Positions 1 through 8,804 of a stretch of DNA of 56,108 nucleotides are shown here, in pieces. This DNA comes from Lentisphaerae bacterium RIFOXYA12_FULL_48_11 (lineage in GTDB: Bacteria > Verrucomicrobiota > Kiritimatiellia > UBA8416 > YA12-FULL-48-11). Location: positions 453-56,560 of the forward strand of contig MHBM01000305.1 in the NCBI GenBank assembly GCA_001804885.1. Direction: 5' to 3'. Position 1 is the first letter of the stretch. Each line of letters starts with the position of its first letter. Below the pieces are notes generated by a model. The model was not told where the DNA came from. It saw only the letters and a list, made by a program, of their open reading frames with translations, and did no database searches. Both the position numbers and the translations under genes were made by a program.

Positions 1-2319
1 CATTGATAACATTGAGGGGTCTTTCGTGTCTTCGGGTTTGAGTTCAATAATTACCTGATACTGGTTGTTAGGTGTGTAAATTGTCGATACCTGCCTTGAC
101 CCGTAGGCGTTGTAAAGCGTGTTTTCTATCTGGGAGGCTGATACTCCCAGCGATGACGCCAGGTCACGGTCTATTTCTACTCTTAGTTCAGGATTCTTCA
201 GCTGTACATCGCTGGTAACGTCGACCAGACCTGGCATATCGTACATTTTCTCAAGCAGGATGTCTGAGTATCGATACAGGTCACTTATGTTGGGTCCCTG
301 CAATGTATACTGGTACTGACTTTTTGTCGACATTCCACCTACCTGAAGGGATGCCGGTATTTGTGGAAAAGCCTTGATGCCCGGGATTCTTGATAGTTTT
401 CCTCTAAACCTCTGAACAATTTCTTCAGCTGTTGCCTTACGTTCAGCCCTTGGCTGAAGTCTTACAAACATGCGTCCGACATTTCCAACCGAGATTCTTC
501 CGCTGCCAACACTGGACATCAATTCTTTGACGTCAGGGTCATTGAGCACAATTTGAGTGATCTGCAGCTGCAGGTTGACCATGGCCGCGTAAGAGCATCC
601 TTCCGCTGCCTCAGTCATAATTTGGATCCGATCCTGATCTTCGTTTGGCAAAAAACCTTTTGGCACTATTTTAAAAAGTACGAAAGTTCCAATTAAGATG
701 ACAAGAGAGAACAGCATGACGGGGCGGCGATGATCTAGAGCCCATTTAAGTGTTCGGGCATAAAAATTCAGCATCGCGTTGAACCCATGTTCAGTGAAGA
801 GGTAAATTTTACCATGATGTATTGATGCCGGAGGACGAAGGAACCTGCTGCACATCATGGGAGTGAGACTCAGTGATATAACCCCGGAAATGAGTACTGC
901 GGAACCGATCGTTACGGCGAATTCCCTGAAAAGTCTTCCCACTATGCCGCCCATGAACAAGACAGGTATAAAGACCGCCGCGAGGGATATTGTCATCGAA
1001 ACAATTGTGAATCCGATCTCGTGCGCTCCATCGAACGCCGCCTGCATCCTCGATTTGCCCATTTCGAGATGTCTTACGATGTTTTCAAGCATGACAATGG
1101 CATCGTCCACAACAAAACCTATTGCCAGTGTGAGTGCCATGAGTGATAAATTATCCAGGCTGTAGTCAAGTATGTACATCACTGTGAAGGTGCCAATAAT
1201 GGACATCGGAAGTGCCATGACGGGGATAATGGTGGCCGTCACTGAACGCAGAAAAACAAATATTACAAGAACTACGAGAAAAAAAGTAAGGAGCAGCGTG
1301 AACTGGGCATCTTCCGCAGATCTCTGAATGGGTATACTGCGATCATACAAGATTTTGAGAGATACAGACTCAGGGAGTTGAGATCGAAGACTTTCTATTA
1401 CCTCCTTGCATGCGTCAGAGACTTGGACGGTATTCATCCCTGGTTGTCGCTGAATGGCAAGGAAAAGTGCTCTTTGCATGGAGTTGCTTGCGCAATACCA
1501 TGCTGCGATCTTGTCGTTCTCGACACTGTCGAAGGGGGTTGCGATTTCTTCAAGTCTGACTGGAGCCCCGTTCCTGTATGATACGATAAGAGGCTTGTAT
1601 TCATTTGCGGTCTGCAGTTGTCCGTCGGACTGAACAGTGAATGCACGATGTGATCCGTACAAAATGCCTGTTGGCTGATTAACGTTTCCTTTCTGAACAG
1701 CCTGCACTACTTCATCCAGTGAAATGCCTCTGTAGAAAAGTTTCAGAGGGTCTACATGTACGCGAACCGCATATTTCTGCGATCCATAAACCACCACCTG
1801 TGCGATGCCGTTGATCATGGAAATTCTCTCGGCAATAAGTGACTGTCCGTATTCGTCAAGGGAGTAGAGGGGAAGCGTAGGACTTGTGATGGCAACATAC
1901 AGGATAGGCTGGTCGGCTGGATTTACCTTTCTGTAGGACGGTGGCGTAGGCATGTCTGGAGGAAGTTGCCGTGCGGCACTTGCAATTGCGGCCTGTACGT
2001 CCTGAGCTGCAGCATCTATATCTCGAGTCAGGGCGAATTGGATAATTACCTGTGAGTTGCCCAGTACACTCATGGATGTCATCGAATCAATACCAGCAAT
2101 TGTAGAAAACTGTTTCTCAAGAACGGTTGCCACCGCTGAAGCCATCGTTTCAGGGCTGGCACCAGGGAGGTATGCGGTTACCTGGATGGTCGGAAAGTCC
2201 ACATTCGGGAGATCGCTTACAGGCAGTTTGCGGTATGCCATGAGGCCAAACAGGCAGATGCTGAGCATCACGAGGGTGGTCATAACAGGTCGTCGGATAA
2301 ACGTGGCAGCTATATTCAT
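1..2319 (-). CDS. RND multidrug/solute efflux permease, C-terminus cut by window edge
   Basis: Inner-membrane proton-driven pump of the HAE1 (AcrB/MdtB) type that works with a periplasmic adaptor and an outer-membrane channel. Only the first 773 residues lie in the window; the family is usually about 1030. The start MNIAATFIRRPVMTTL is typical (amphipathic helix then TM1). The porter region follows, then TM segments, with the proton-relay TM4 motif GFVVDDAIVMLENIV containing the paired Asp. After a central TM block a second periplasmic half begins and the gene leaves the window within it. The start codon overlaps the adaptor's stop (ATGA), so the two are translationally coupled. Substrate cannot be told. 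It is the last gene of the co-directional hydrogenase/two-component run, an unexpected neighbour. Confidence 0.95.
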   Translation of the reverse strand, partial: MNIAATFIRRPVMTTLVMLSICLFGLMAYRKLPVSDLPNVDFPTIQVTAYLPGASPETMASAVATVLEKQFSTIAGIDSMTSMSVLGNSQVIIQFALTRDIDAAAQDVQAAIASAARQLPPDMPTPPSYRKVNPADQPILYVAITSPTLPLYSLDEYGQSLIAERISMINGIAQVVVYGSQKYAVRVHVDPLKLFYRGISLDEVVQAVQKGNVNQPTGILYGSHRAFTVQSDGQLQTANEYKPLIVSYRNGAPVRLEEIATPFDSVENDKIAAWYCASNSMQRALFLAIQRQPGMNTVQVSDACKEVIESLRSQLPESVSLKILYDRSIPIQRSAEDAQFTLLLTFFLVVLVIFVFLRSVTATIIPVMALPMSIIGTFTVMYILDYSLDNLSLMALTLAIGFVVDDAIVMLENIVRHLEMGKSRMQAAFDGAHEIGFTIVSMTISLAAVFIPVLFMGGIVGRLFREFAVTIGSAVLISGVISLSLTPMMCSRFLRPPASIHHGKIYLFTEHGFNAMLNFYARTLKWALDHRRPVMLFSLVILIGTFVLFKIVPKGFLPNEDQDRIQIMTEAAEGCSYAAMVNLQLQITQIVLNDPDVKELMSSVGSGRISVGNVGRMFVRLQPRAERKATAEEIVQRFRGKLSRIPGIKAFPQIPASLQVGGMSTKSQYQYTLQGPNISDLYRYSDILLEKMYDMPGLVDVTSDVQLKNPELRVEIDRDLASSLGVSASQIENTLYNAYGSRQVSTIYTPNNQYQVIIELKPEDTKDPSMLSM

Positions 2320-3467
2320 GGCTTTGCAGGCACATTCTTCGCTGAAGAGTTCTTTATCTCAATGTGTGACCCGGGGCCGACACGGTGCTGACCCTCGACA
2401 ATAATGAGTTCCCCCTGGGTGAGCCCTTCTGTAACAACCGAATAGTCGTCGAGGCTTCTGGAAACTTTCACAACACGGAATTCGGCAGTATTATCGGGCT
2501 TGGCAATGAAGACATAAGAGCCTTTCTGGCCAGACATTACGGATTCGGAAGGAACAACTGTAGCATTCTGTTCAACGTAGAGAACGACAACCAACTTGGT
2601 GAAACCTCCAGGCCACAATCGTTCATTTTGATTTGAGAATGTTGCTTTTAGAGTTATTGTTCCTGTTTCGCGATCGATCGAATTGTCCATGAATGACAGC
2701 ATACCTTCTTCATCGTTTTCAGGCTGGTCGATCAGTATGGCTCTTACGAGCACCTTGCCCTCTCTCATCCTGCGGCTTATTTCACCGAAATAGTGCTCAG
2801 GAACTGTGAAGGTTGCCTCAATGGGTTTAATACTGTTGATTGTTCCCAGTACCGTATCGTTTGCTTTTACTAGATTTCCTGAATCAACGATGTGTTCTCC
2901 TGTGCGTCCGTCGATAGGTGATTTTATCGTACAGTAGCCCAGCTTAACTTTTGCGTTCTCAACGGTTGCCTCGTCGGATTTTATCGATACAGCAAGGGCG
3001 TCGGATACAGCTTTTGCCTGATCGTAAACGTCCCTTGATGTAAGTCCTTTTTCAAGAAGCTCAAATTGCCTCTGGGTTTCTCGTTTTGCATTCTCGTGCA
3101 GGACTTTATTACGTGCAAGGCTCGCTTCGGCCTGTCGCAGTTCGATTTTAAAAGGAGTTGGGTCGATAGAAAAAAGAATATCGCCTTTTTTTACATCAAC
3201 ACCTTCCTTGAACTTGATGTCGGTGAGTATGCCTGTTACCTGGGATTGAATGGTAACACTGAGTGATGATTTGATAGTTCCAAAAGTTCTTATCTCGACT
3301 GGCACATTTTTCTTAACAACTTCTGCGATTTTGACAGGGATGGGGGGCGATTCCTTCTTGGTTTTCGATTTGCCGGAACAGCCGAAGATGAGCAGCGAAA
3401 GGCACGCAATAAGAAATATAAGCAGTAAGTTTGTTCTACAATAATTCGAGTAAGATAGATTTTCCAT
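2316..3467 (-). CDS. RND periplasmic adaptor (membrane fusion protein), lipoprotein
   Basis: 383-residue HlyD/MdtA-type adaptor that bridges the RND pump to an outer-membrane channel. The N-terminus is a hydrophobic stretch ending in a lipobox-like IFGC (Cys about residue 30), so it is probably lipid-anchored; Phe at -2 is unusual. The lipoyl-like half (VTIQSQVTGILTDIKFKEGV), coiled-coil hairpin, second lipoyl half (LGYCTIKSPIDGRTGEHIV) and C-terminal beta-barrel/MP domains are in the normal order. A Shine-Dalgarno AGAGG precedes the ATG. It overlaps the pump start by four bases. No outer-membrane TolC-type factor is visible in the window; it may lie beyond the left edge. Confidence 0.94.
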   Translation of the reverse strand: MENLSYSNYCRTNLLLIFLIACLSLLIFGCSGKSKTKKESPPIPVKIAEVVKKNVPVEIRTFGTIKSSLSVTIQSQVTGILTDIKFKEGVDVKKGDILFSIDPTPFKIELRQAEASLARNKVLHENAKRETQRQFELLEKGLTSRDVYDQAKAVSDALAVSIKSDEATVENAKVKLGYCTIKSPIDGRTGEHIVDSGNLVKANDTVLGTINSIKPIEATFTVPEHYFGEISRRMREGKVLVRAILIDQPENDEEGMLSFMDNSIDRETGTITLKATFSNQNERLWPGGFTKLVVVLYVEQNATVVPSESVMSGQKGSYVFIAKPDNTAEFRVVKVSRSLDDYSVVTEGLTQGELIIVEGQHRVGPGSHIEIKNSSAKNVPAKP

Positions 3468-3526
3468 AAGACCTCTGGATTACGTGATATTAGAAAATGA
3501 CAAATCATTTCCTAAGTCAAACTCAG

Positions 3527-4300
3527 CTATACGAATAATTCGCGTACAGCCTTGAGCAGACGATTGGCATCGGATGTCGGAAGAAATTGTTTAACACATT
3601 TCAACCGTTTAAACTTGTCCACGGTCGCATCATCATATTGCCGGTCTGCATCATAAAGTATAATTGGTGTTGCGCTGAGACTTGGCATTACATCAACAAG
3701 TGCCGCCACTGCGCTGCCGTTCAGTCTGGGCAATATTTCCTTCATGACAAGCACGTCAGGTTTTTCTGCTGCGGCTTTTTCCAGAACTTCAGGCCCGCTT
3801 TGTACAATATTAACCATATAACCGGCAGTTTCAAAGGTTCCGGCTATCTGCCTGGCTATTTCAGGATCATCTTCTGCAATCGTAATCTTCTTGATTGTTC
3901 GCTGCTGTTTCTCTGCGATGGCCTTTCGTTTGGAAATAATAGCGCGGATTTTAGTGACAAGGTTGGCCTCGTCACACGGTTTTGCCATAAATCCGTCTAT
4001 GTCGAGATTACCGAAAAAGTCTGCCATCATAGATCTGGCTGTAAGTACAAGAACAGGGTATTTTGTCTTGCCTTCAGGTGAAGAAATGCGTTTTAGGAAT
4101 CCAAGTCCACCCATACCCGGCATACTTATATCAAGAACAATAAGGTCTGGCGTTAGGTTTTTCAGTTTTTCGAGGGCTTCTTCACCGCTTTGGGCCACGT
4201 TGACATCGAACTTTTCGAAAACCAGATAGTCCCTGAGGGATATCAATAGGTGCTTTTCATCATCGACCAGTAGTATCTGTTCTTTTTCCAATGAGTTCAT
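3527..4300 (-). CDS. Double-receiver response regulator, second receiver degenerate
   Basis: 257 residues made of two tandem CheY-like receiver domains and no output domain. Receiver 1 (about 7-125) keeps the acidic pair (DDE), phospho-acceptor Asp57 (LIVLDISMPG), a Thr in VLVLTARS and Lys107 (AKP). Receiver 2 (about 138-255) keeps the acidic pair (EDD), but Lys187 sits where the phospho-acceptor Asp should be (VLVMKEILP), and the conserved Lys-Pro is replaced by Leu-Pro. It therefore probably cannot be phosphorylated and may serve for docking. It lies 27 bases after the histidine kinase gene, its likely partner. With no DNA-binding domain, its output must go through protein contacts. Confidence 0.9.
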   Translation of the reverse strand: MNSLEKEQILLVDDEKHLLISLRDYLVFEKFDVNVAQSGEEALEKLKNLTPDLIVLDISMPGMGGLGFLKRISSPEGKTKYPVLVLTARSMMADFFGNLDIDGFMAKPCDEANLVTKIRAIISKRKAIAEKQQRTIKKITIAEDDPEIARQIAGTFETAGYMVNIVQSGPEVLEKAAAEKPDVLVMKEILPRLNGSAVAALVDVMPSLSATPIILYDADRQYDDATVDKFKRLKCVKQFLPTSDANRLLKAVRELFV

Positions 4301-4327
4301 TTACGAATACCTTACATTAATCATTTG

Positions 4328-6043
4328 CTACATTCTAGTAAGAACTGCTTGTTCCAAGCAATTAAGAAGATCCCCTGGTTGCCAGGGAATTCTGAGCGTT
4401 GGCAGGGCCAGTCCATGAAGTATCTCTTGTTTTACGGGATCATTTCCATCGCCTATTACCGCAATAAGAGGTAAGCGTTCGAAAATTTTGATGTTTCGGA
4501 TTGAAGATATATTTATGGCACCATCCATTCCTGGTGCTATCCAGTCGACTGTAATAAGGTCAGGTATGTCATCTGTAACGACGGAAGACATGTCCTCACC
4601 CTGCTTGATGCTGGTAACATTATAACCGAAATCGTCCATTTGTTTCATCATGTTGAGATGATTCTGCTCGTTCTCGTACACAACCAGAATGGATGGCGCA
4701 TTTGTTACCGGTATTCGTAAGGATACCATTGTCCCTTTGTCCTGACCTGGCGGCGGACTGTTGATTTCGATTGATCCTCCATGTCTTTCAATGATTTCTT
4801 TTGTTATTGAAAGACCCAGGCCTGCTCCGCTTACGTGTTCACCAATACGAAAGAATCGTTCTGTCACTTTCCTGAGATATTTTGCATCGATTCCGATGCC
4901 GCCATCCACTATGTCAATAACGAAAAAACCTGCTTCGTCATAGTTGAGAATTATTTTAATGAATCCATTGGGGCTATTGTATTTGATCGCATTTTTAATT
5001 ACGTTAAAGATTACTCTTTCCATTTTTTCCGGATCACAATCAACGAAACCGATTATATTTGGAATGACTACTTCCATTCCAAGACCGGCAGCTTCGATCT
5101 GTATTCTAAGTGATTCAGCGGTTTTTTTTAAAAAACGTGCGAGGTTGATTTTGACCTTTTTGAATTTAAGTGTGTCCGCTTCGATACGGCTCATATCGAG
5201 AATGTCCTCGACGGTTCGTGAGAGTCTCTGACAATCCTCTCGTATCATGTTAAGGTATGTCCTGGTTTCCTCTGTAATATTTCCGGCTATCCCCTTGAGA
5301 ATATTTCCTGCGACATGATTTATAGATGCGACAGGGGTCTTAAGTTCATGGGAAACGTTTGAAACGAACTCTGATTTTGCCTTGTCGTGTTCCTGGAGTT
5401 GTAGAATTGCCTGGTAAAGCTGATCTTCGGCACGTTTGCGTTCAGCAATTTCGGCATTCAAGCCTTCGTTCAGCTTTGTACGTTCAGATACTTCCTGCTG
5501 CAGTGCGTCTCGGGCTCTTTTAATTTCGTTCTCTGTCTCGTGGCGGGCGGTGATGTCGCGAATAAAGAAACACAGATAGTCGCTGCCGGAGAGATGCATT
5601 CTGCTTGAAGAAATTTCGGCAGGAAAGTGTGATCCGTCTTTGCGGATGCAATACGCCTGAATCAGTGTAAACTGGTCCTTGATCAGGTTCTGACAGATGT
5701 TATTCAGGACGGGGGCACTTAACCCGACTATAATATCCTGGATATTTCCTTCGGATAGTTCCTGGCTGGTGTAAAGAAACGATTGGACTGCGCGGGGATT
5801 TGCGTCAAGGATGTTTCCTGTAAGGTCGGATATGAGCGCGGCATCATAAAGATTGTCGAATAAAGCCTTGATGTCTGCGTTGCTGATCGACAAGGCGACA
5901 AGTTCTTTTGTTTTAGTCCCAAGCTTGCTTGAAGGCAATATTCTCTCGGTAATACCACTTTGTTTCCTCTTGATATCTTCCTTCAGAAATTCGGGTGGTA
6001 TTTCGAGACGTACAGTTTTTGAAAAATCGTCCTGCTTGGTCAT
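4328..6043 (-). CDS. Cytosolic PAS hybrid histidine kinase with degenerate C-terminal receiver
   Basis: 571-residue sensor kinase without evident transmembrane segments. Order: N-terminal tail, PAS domain with a PAC-like end (about 55-175), coiled coil (about 175-220), HisKA with phospho-His232 (FVSNVSHELKTP), HATPase with N box (NVIKNAIKYN), G1 (DGGIGID) and G2 (GAGLGLSITKEI), then a receiver-like domain (about 455-571). In that domain the acidic pair is reduced (VVYENEQ), the Asp of ITVDWIAPG is kept, and the conserved Lys is missing. A good Shine-Dalgarno (AGGAAA) precedes the ATG. It follows the hyp genes after 65 bases and is followed by the double receiver. The signal is unknown; a redox or H2-related role is inferred only from position. 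Confidence 0.9.
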   Translation of the reverse strand: MTKQDDFSKTVRLEIPPEFLKEDIKRKQSGITERILPSSKLGTKTKELVALSISNADIKALFDNLYDAALISDLTGNILDANPRAVQSFLYTSQELSEGNIQDIIVGLSAPVLNNICQNLIKDQFTLIQAYCIRKDGSHFPAEISSSRMHLSGSDYLCFFIRDITARHETENEIKRARDALQQEVSERTKLNEGLNAEIAERKRAEDQLYQAILQLQEHDKAKSEFVSNVSHELKTPVASINHVAGNILKGIAGNITEETRTYLNMIREDCQRLSRTVEDILDMSRIEADTLKFKKVKINLARFLKKTAESLRIQIEAAGLGMEVVIPNIIGFVDCDPEKMERVIFNVIKNAIKYNSPNGFIKIILNYDEAGFFVIDIVDGGIGIDAKYLRKVTERFFRIGEHVSGAGLGLSITKEIIERHGGSIEINSPPPGQDKGTMVSLRIPVTNAPSILVVYENEQNHLNMMKQMDDFGYNVTSIKQGEDMSSVVTDDIPDLITVDWIAPGMDGAINISSIRNIKIFERLPLIAVIGDGNDPVKQEILHGLALPTLRIPWQPGDLLNCLEQAVLTRM

Positions 6044-6108
6044 AATTGATATTTGTTTCCTGTATGAAATACTTTGTCACAGGCCACGTGAGACGTCAAG
6101 ATCGCAGG

Positions 6109-6450
6109 CTATGATTCCAGTTCGACGGATTGCAGCAGCATGTCGCGGCCTGATATCATCTCGCAATCCATTGAGCCGCAGTACTGGCACTCAAATAATG
6201 GAAGTTCGGGACATGATTCTTTCTCGCAGGAATGACATAAGAGTTTTGCGGGTACTTTCTTTATGTCAAGGTTTGCGCCGGCCAGAGGTGTGCCCGCTGT
6301 CGCGATTTTAAAAGACTGATCGAGTGCTTCTGGATCTACGCCGGAGAAAGATCCTATGCTGACGGCAATTGCTGTAACAGTTGCCCGTTCCTTGGCTGCG
6401 ATCTCCTGAACTTGTTCAATCAGTGCCTCGGCTATTGATAGTTCATGCAT
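6109..6450 (-). CDS. hypA: [NiFe] hydrogenase nickel-insertion protein HypA
   Basis: 113-residue nickel metallochaperone that helps load Ni into the hydrogenase large subunit. The N-terminus MHELSIAEALIEQV carries the conserved His2/Glu3 nickel site. The zinc domain has CHSC and CQYC pairs around residues 72 and 92. Length is normal. Its ATG shares one base with the hypE stop. The usual GTPase partner HypB is not found beside it or anywhere in the window, so it must be encoded elsewhere or be absent. Confidence 0.96.
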   Translation of the reverse strand: MHELSIAEALIEQVQEIAAKERATVTAIAVSIGSFSGVDPEALDQSFKIATAGTPLAGANLDIKKVPAKLLCHSCEKESCPELPLFECQYCGSMDCEMISGRDMLLQSVELES

Positions 6451-7460
6451 TAACAGATTCTCGGTAATAATTCACCACGTGGCACGTCTACAATCCTTAT
6501 TCCACCGGTAATGGTTTTGATCGTCACTCGTCCTTTTCCTGAATCAACAACACCTATGCTTTGTGCGCCAAAACCTTCGGGCATACTTTTCCAGGTGTGC
6601 AATATCTGATCGGTTACTTGTGATGAACAGATCAGGACAATCCGGCCTTCTGATGCTACATGCAGTGGATCTATTCCGAGCGTTTCTGATAGTGCCTTTA
6701 CACAGGTTGAAAAGGGGATGTCAGTTTCGTTTAATTGAATGTTGATATTCCTGTTCTCTACTATCTCGTTTAATACTGCAGAAAGACCACCTCTTGTTGG
6801 GTCACGCATGAATTTAATTTCACCAGCAAATGGCTCTAATGCTTGGACCAGTCTGTGGACCGGTGCAGTATCACTTTTAAGGGCTGAAGAGATGTTTATA
6901 TTTTTTCTCGCAGCAAGAACCGCAAAGCCATGATCTGCAAGGTTGCCGCTGACTATGACATCATCACCTTTGGTAATTCTGGCTGGTGAGAGAGAAAAAC
7001 CTTTAATTGCCTCGGCAATGCCTGATGTATTGATATAAAGGCCGTCGGATTGGCCTGCCCCAACTACTTTTGTATCTCCAGTTACCACTGTTATCCCGCA
7101 ATCAGCGGCCGCTTTTTTCATTGAATCAAGAACCTTTCGCAGAGTGGCTAAAGGCAGCCCTTCCTCCAGGATCAGCCCAACGGACAGCCATTTCGGCCGA
7201 CCGCCGCAGACGCATAAGTCATTGACAGTTCCGTGAACTGCGAGATCCCCTATGTTCCCCCCGGGAAATTCTATTGGCTGGACAACATAGCTGTCCGTTG
7301 TAAATAACAGTTTGTCGCAGTGCCAGGGAATGGTGGCTGCATCAGGTAATCCTTCCAGTGGTCCATTTCCAAATCGAGAAACAATTTCTGATTGTATCAA
7401 GTCGCGCGATAGTCTGCCTCCGCCGCCGTGTGCCAGTTGAATTGTCAGTTCTGCTTTCAT
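6450..7460 (-). CDS. hypE: Hydrogenase maturation carbamoyl dehydratase HypE
   Basis: 336-residue PurM-like ATPase that dehydrates a carbamoyl group on its C-terminal Cys to thiocyanate, the source of the CN ligands of the NiFe(CN)2CO site. The glycine-rich N-terminus (AHGGGGRLSRDLI), the TGDTKVVG motif and the C-terminal PRGELLPRIC with terminal Cys336 are all present, so the protein looks active. It needs HypF as carbamoyl donor and HypC/HypD as acceptor; both are encoded just upstream. It sits 18 bases after hypD. Confidence 0.97.
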   Translation of the reverse strand: MKAELTIQLAHGGGGRLSRDLIQSEIVSRFGNGPLEGLPDAATIPWHCDKLLFTTDSYVVQPIEFPGGNIGDLAVHGTVNDLCVCGGRPKWLSVGLILEEGLPLATLRKVLDSMKKAAADCGITVVTGDTKVVGAGQSDGLYINTSGIAEAIKGFSLSPARITKGDDVIVSGNLADHGFAVLAARKNINISSALKSDTAPVHRLVQALEPFAGEIKFMRDPTRGGLSAVLNEIVENRNINIQLNETDIPFSTCVKALSETLGIDPLHVASEGRIVLICSSQVTDQILHTWKSMPEGFGAQSIGVVDSGKGRVTIKTITGGIRIVDVPRGELLPRIC

Positions 7461-7478
7461 CGTATTAATTTAACGCTT

Positions 7479-8576
7479 TTAGAGTGAATATTTATAATAT
7501 GCCGCACAGGAACCTTCTGAACTTACCATGCACGGACCAACGGCATGATCAGGAGTACAGCCCCTGGCGAATAAGGGGCAGGAGGTTGGCTTCGACTTGC
7601 CCTTGATTACCTCGCCACAGAGACAACCCGAAGGCTCTTTCCCTTTTTTCACTGTAATGCCATGCTTTTTCTCTGCATCGAATCTTTCAAACTCATTTTT
7701 TAGTCCTAATCCACTTAATGGCAGAAGACCAAGTCCTCGCCATCTTGCGTCCACGGGTTGAAGATATTCATCCATTAATGCCTGAGCTTTGAGATTACCT
7801 TCAGGTTTTACTACACGATTATATTGATTTTCAACTGATGCCTCGTTGCGGACAAGCTGATTAAGAATTCCATCAATGGCCATAAGTATATCAAGTGGTT
7901 CAAAACCGGCTACTACGCAGGGAACGCCTTCTTTCCCTGTAAACGGTTTATAGGCATCGGCTCCGATGATTGCGCTGACATGGGCAGGACAGAGGAATGA
8001 GTCAATCTTCAGTTCTGGGTCCGTCATTAGCGCTTTGAGAGCCGGAGGCACAAGCTTGAATGCTGTAAGCAGTGAAAGATTTCTGATGCCTTCGCCTTCT
8101 GCAATCTGGATGACAGCAGGCATTGGAGCGGTTGTTGTTTCAAAGCCGACAGCAAGAAAAACGACATTCTTTTCAGGAAACTGCCGCGCCAGCTTAATGG
8201 CCGCGGAAGGTGAGTATACAACTTCAATTAATGCTCCATTGGCACGGCATTGGGCAAGAGATTCGTCTGACCCTGGAACGTTTATCATGTCGCCAAAAGT
8301 GACGATGACAGCCCCTGCCTTTGCCAAGTTTATTGCTGCATCGATGTATCCTGCCTCTGTTACACAGACAGGACAGCCGGGCCCGCTGATAAGGTCTATG
8401 TTTTCAGGCAGAATGTTTCTTATTCCAAAACGTGCGATGGCCATTGTGTGGGTGCCGCACACTTCCATTATTGATACCTTACGCCCGGAGGCTTTAAGCA
8501 GATTGGCCAGAACCTCGATTCTTTCAATGATTTTTTTTGCAGCGAGAGGGTTTCTGAATCCATCTATATATTTCAT
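7479..8576 (-). CDS. hypD: Hydrogenase maturation scaffold HypD
   Basis: 365-residue Fe-S scaffold on which, with HypC, the Fe(CN)2CO unit is assembled. It shows the conserved MEVCGTHTMAIARFG and GPGCPVCVT motifs (redox-active Cys pair). The C-terminal Cys-rich segment for the [4Fe-4S] cluster (GCLCGEV, SCPLFARGCTP, GPCMVSSEG) is also complete. Length is normal. The start overlaps the hypC stop by four bases (ATGA), giving translational coupling. Confidence 0.97.
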   Translation of the reverse strand: MKYIDGFRNPLAAKKIIERIEVLANLLKASGRKVSIMEVCGTHTMAIARFGIRNILPENIDLISGPGCPVCVTEAGYIDAAINLAKAGAVIVTFGDMINVPGSDESLAQCRANGALIEVVYSPSAAIKLARQFPEKNVVFLAVGFETTTAPMPAVIQIAEGEGIRNLSLLTAFKLVPPALKALMTDPELKIDSFLCPAHVSAIIGADAYKPFTGKEGVPCVVAGFEPLDILMAIDGILNQLVRNEASVENQYNRVVKPEGNLKAQALMDEYLQPVDARWRGLGLLPLSGLGLKNEFERFDAEKKHGITVKKGKEPSGCLCGEVIKGKSKPTSCPLFARGCTPDHAVGPCMVSSEGSCAAYYKYSL

Positions 8577-8800
8577 GGTGTCTCGTTATCGGCGATTTCT
8601 TGAAAGAGTGCGATTCTTGCGTTAGCCTCTTTTTCGTCCAGTCGCTCGATTGCAAAACCTGCGTGGATAATCACATAATCGCCTTTTGCCGGCTTTTCGA
8701 GTAGCGTAAGATTGACTTCGCTTTGAGCTCCATCCATTTCGGCTACACCGGTGCCGTCACCGCGGATTTCTATCAACTTCATTGGTACTGCCAAGCACAT
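8573..8800 (-). CDS. hypC: Hydrogenase maturation chaperone HypC
   Basis: 75-residue HypC/HybG chaperone that carries the Fe(CN)2CO unit from HypD to the large subunit through its N-terminal Cys. I place the start at the ATG giving MCLAVPMKL, because Cys2 must follow the initiator Met and a GGAAGG ribosome site lies just upstream; a longer reading frame would bury Cys2. It lies four bases after hypF. Only one hypC-type gene is seen, consistent with one [NiFe] hydrogenase in this window. Confidence 0.96.
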   Translation of the reverse strand: MCLAVPMKLIEIRGDGTGVAEMDGAQSEVNLTLLEKPAKGDYVIIHAGFAIERLDEKEANARIALFQEIADNETP

Positions 8801-8804
8801 ATTG

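Noticed and set aside
119-2404. Several plus-strand frames across the RND pump
   Set aside because: They lie opposite a gene with clear RND family motifs along its whole length and have no recognisable domain or ribosome site.
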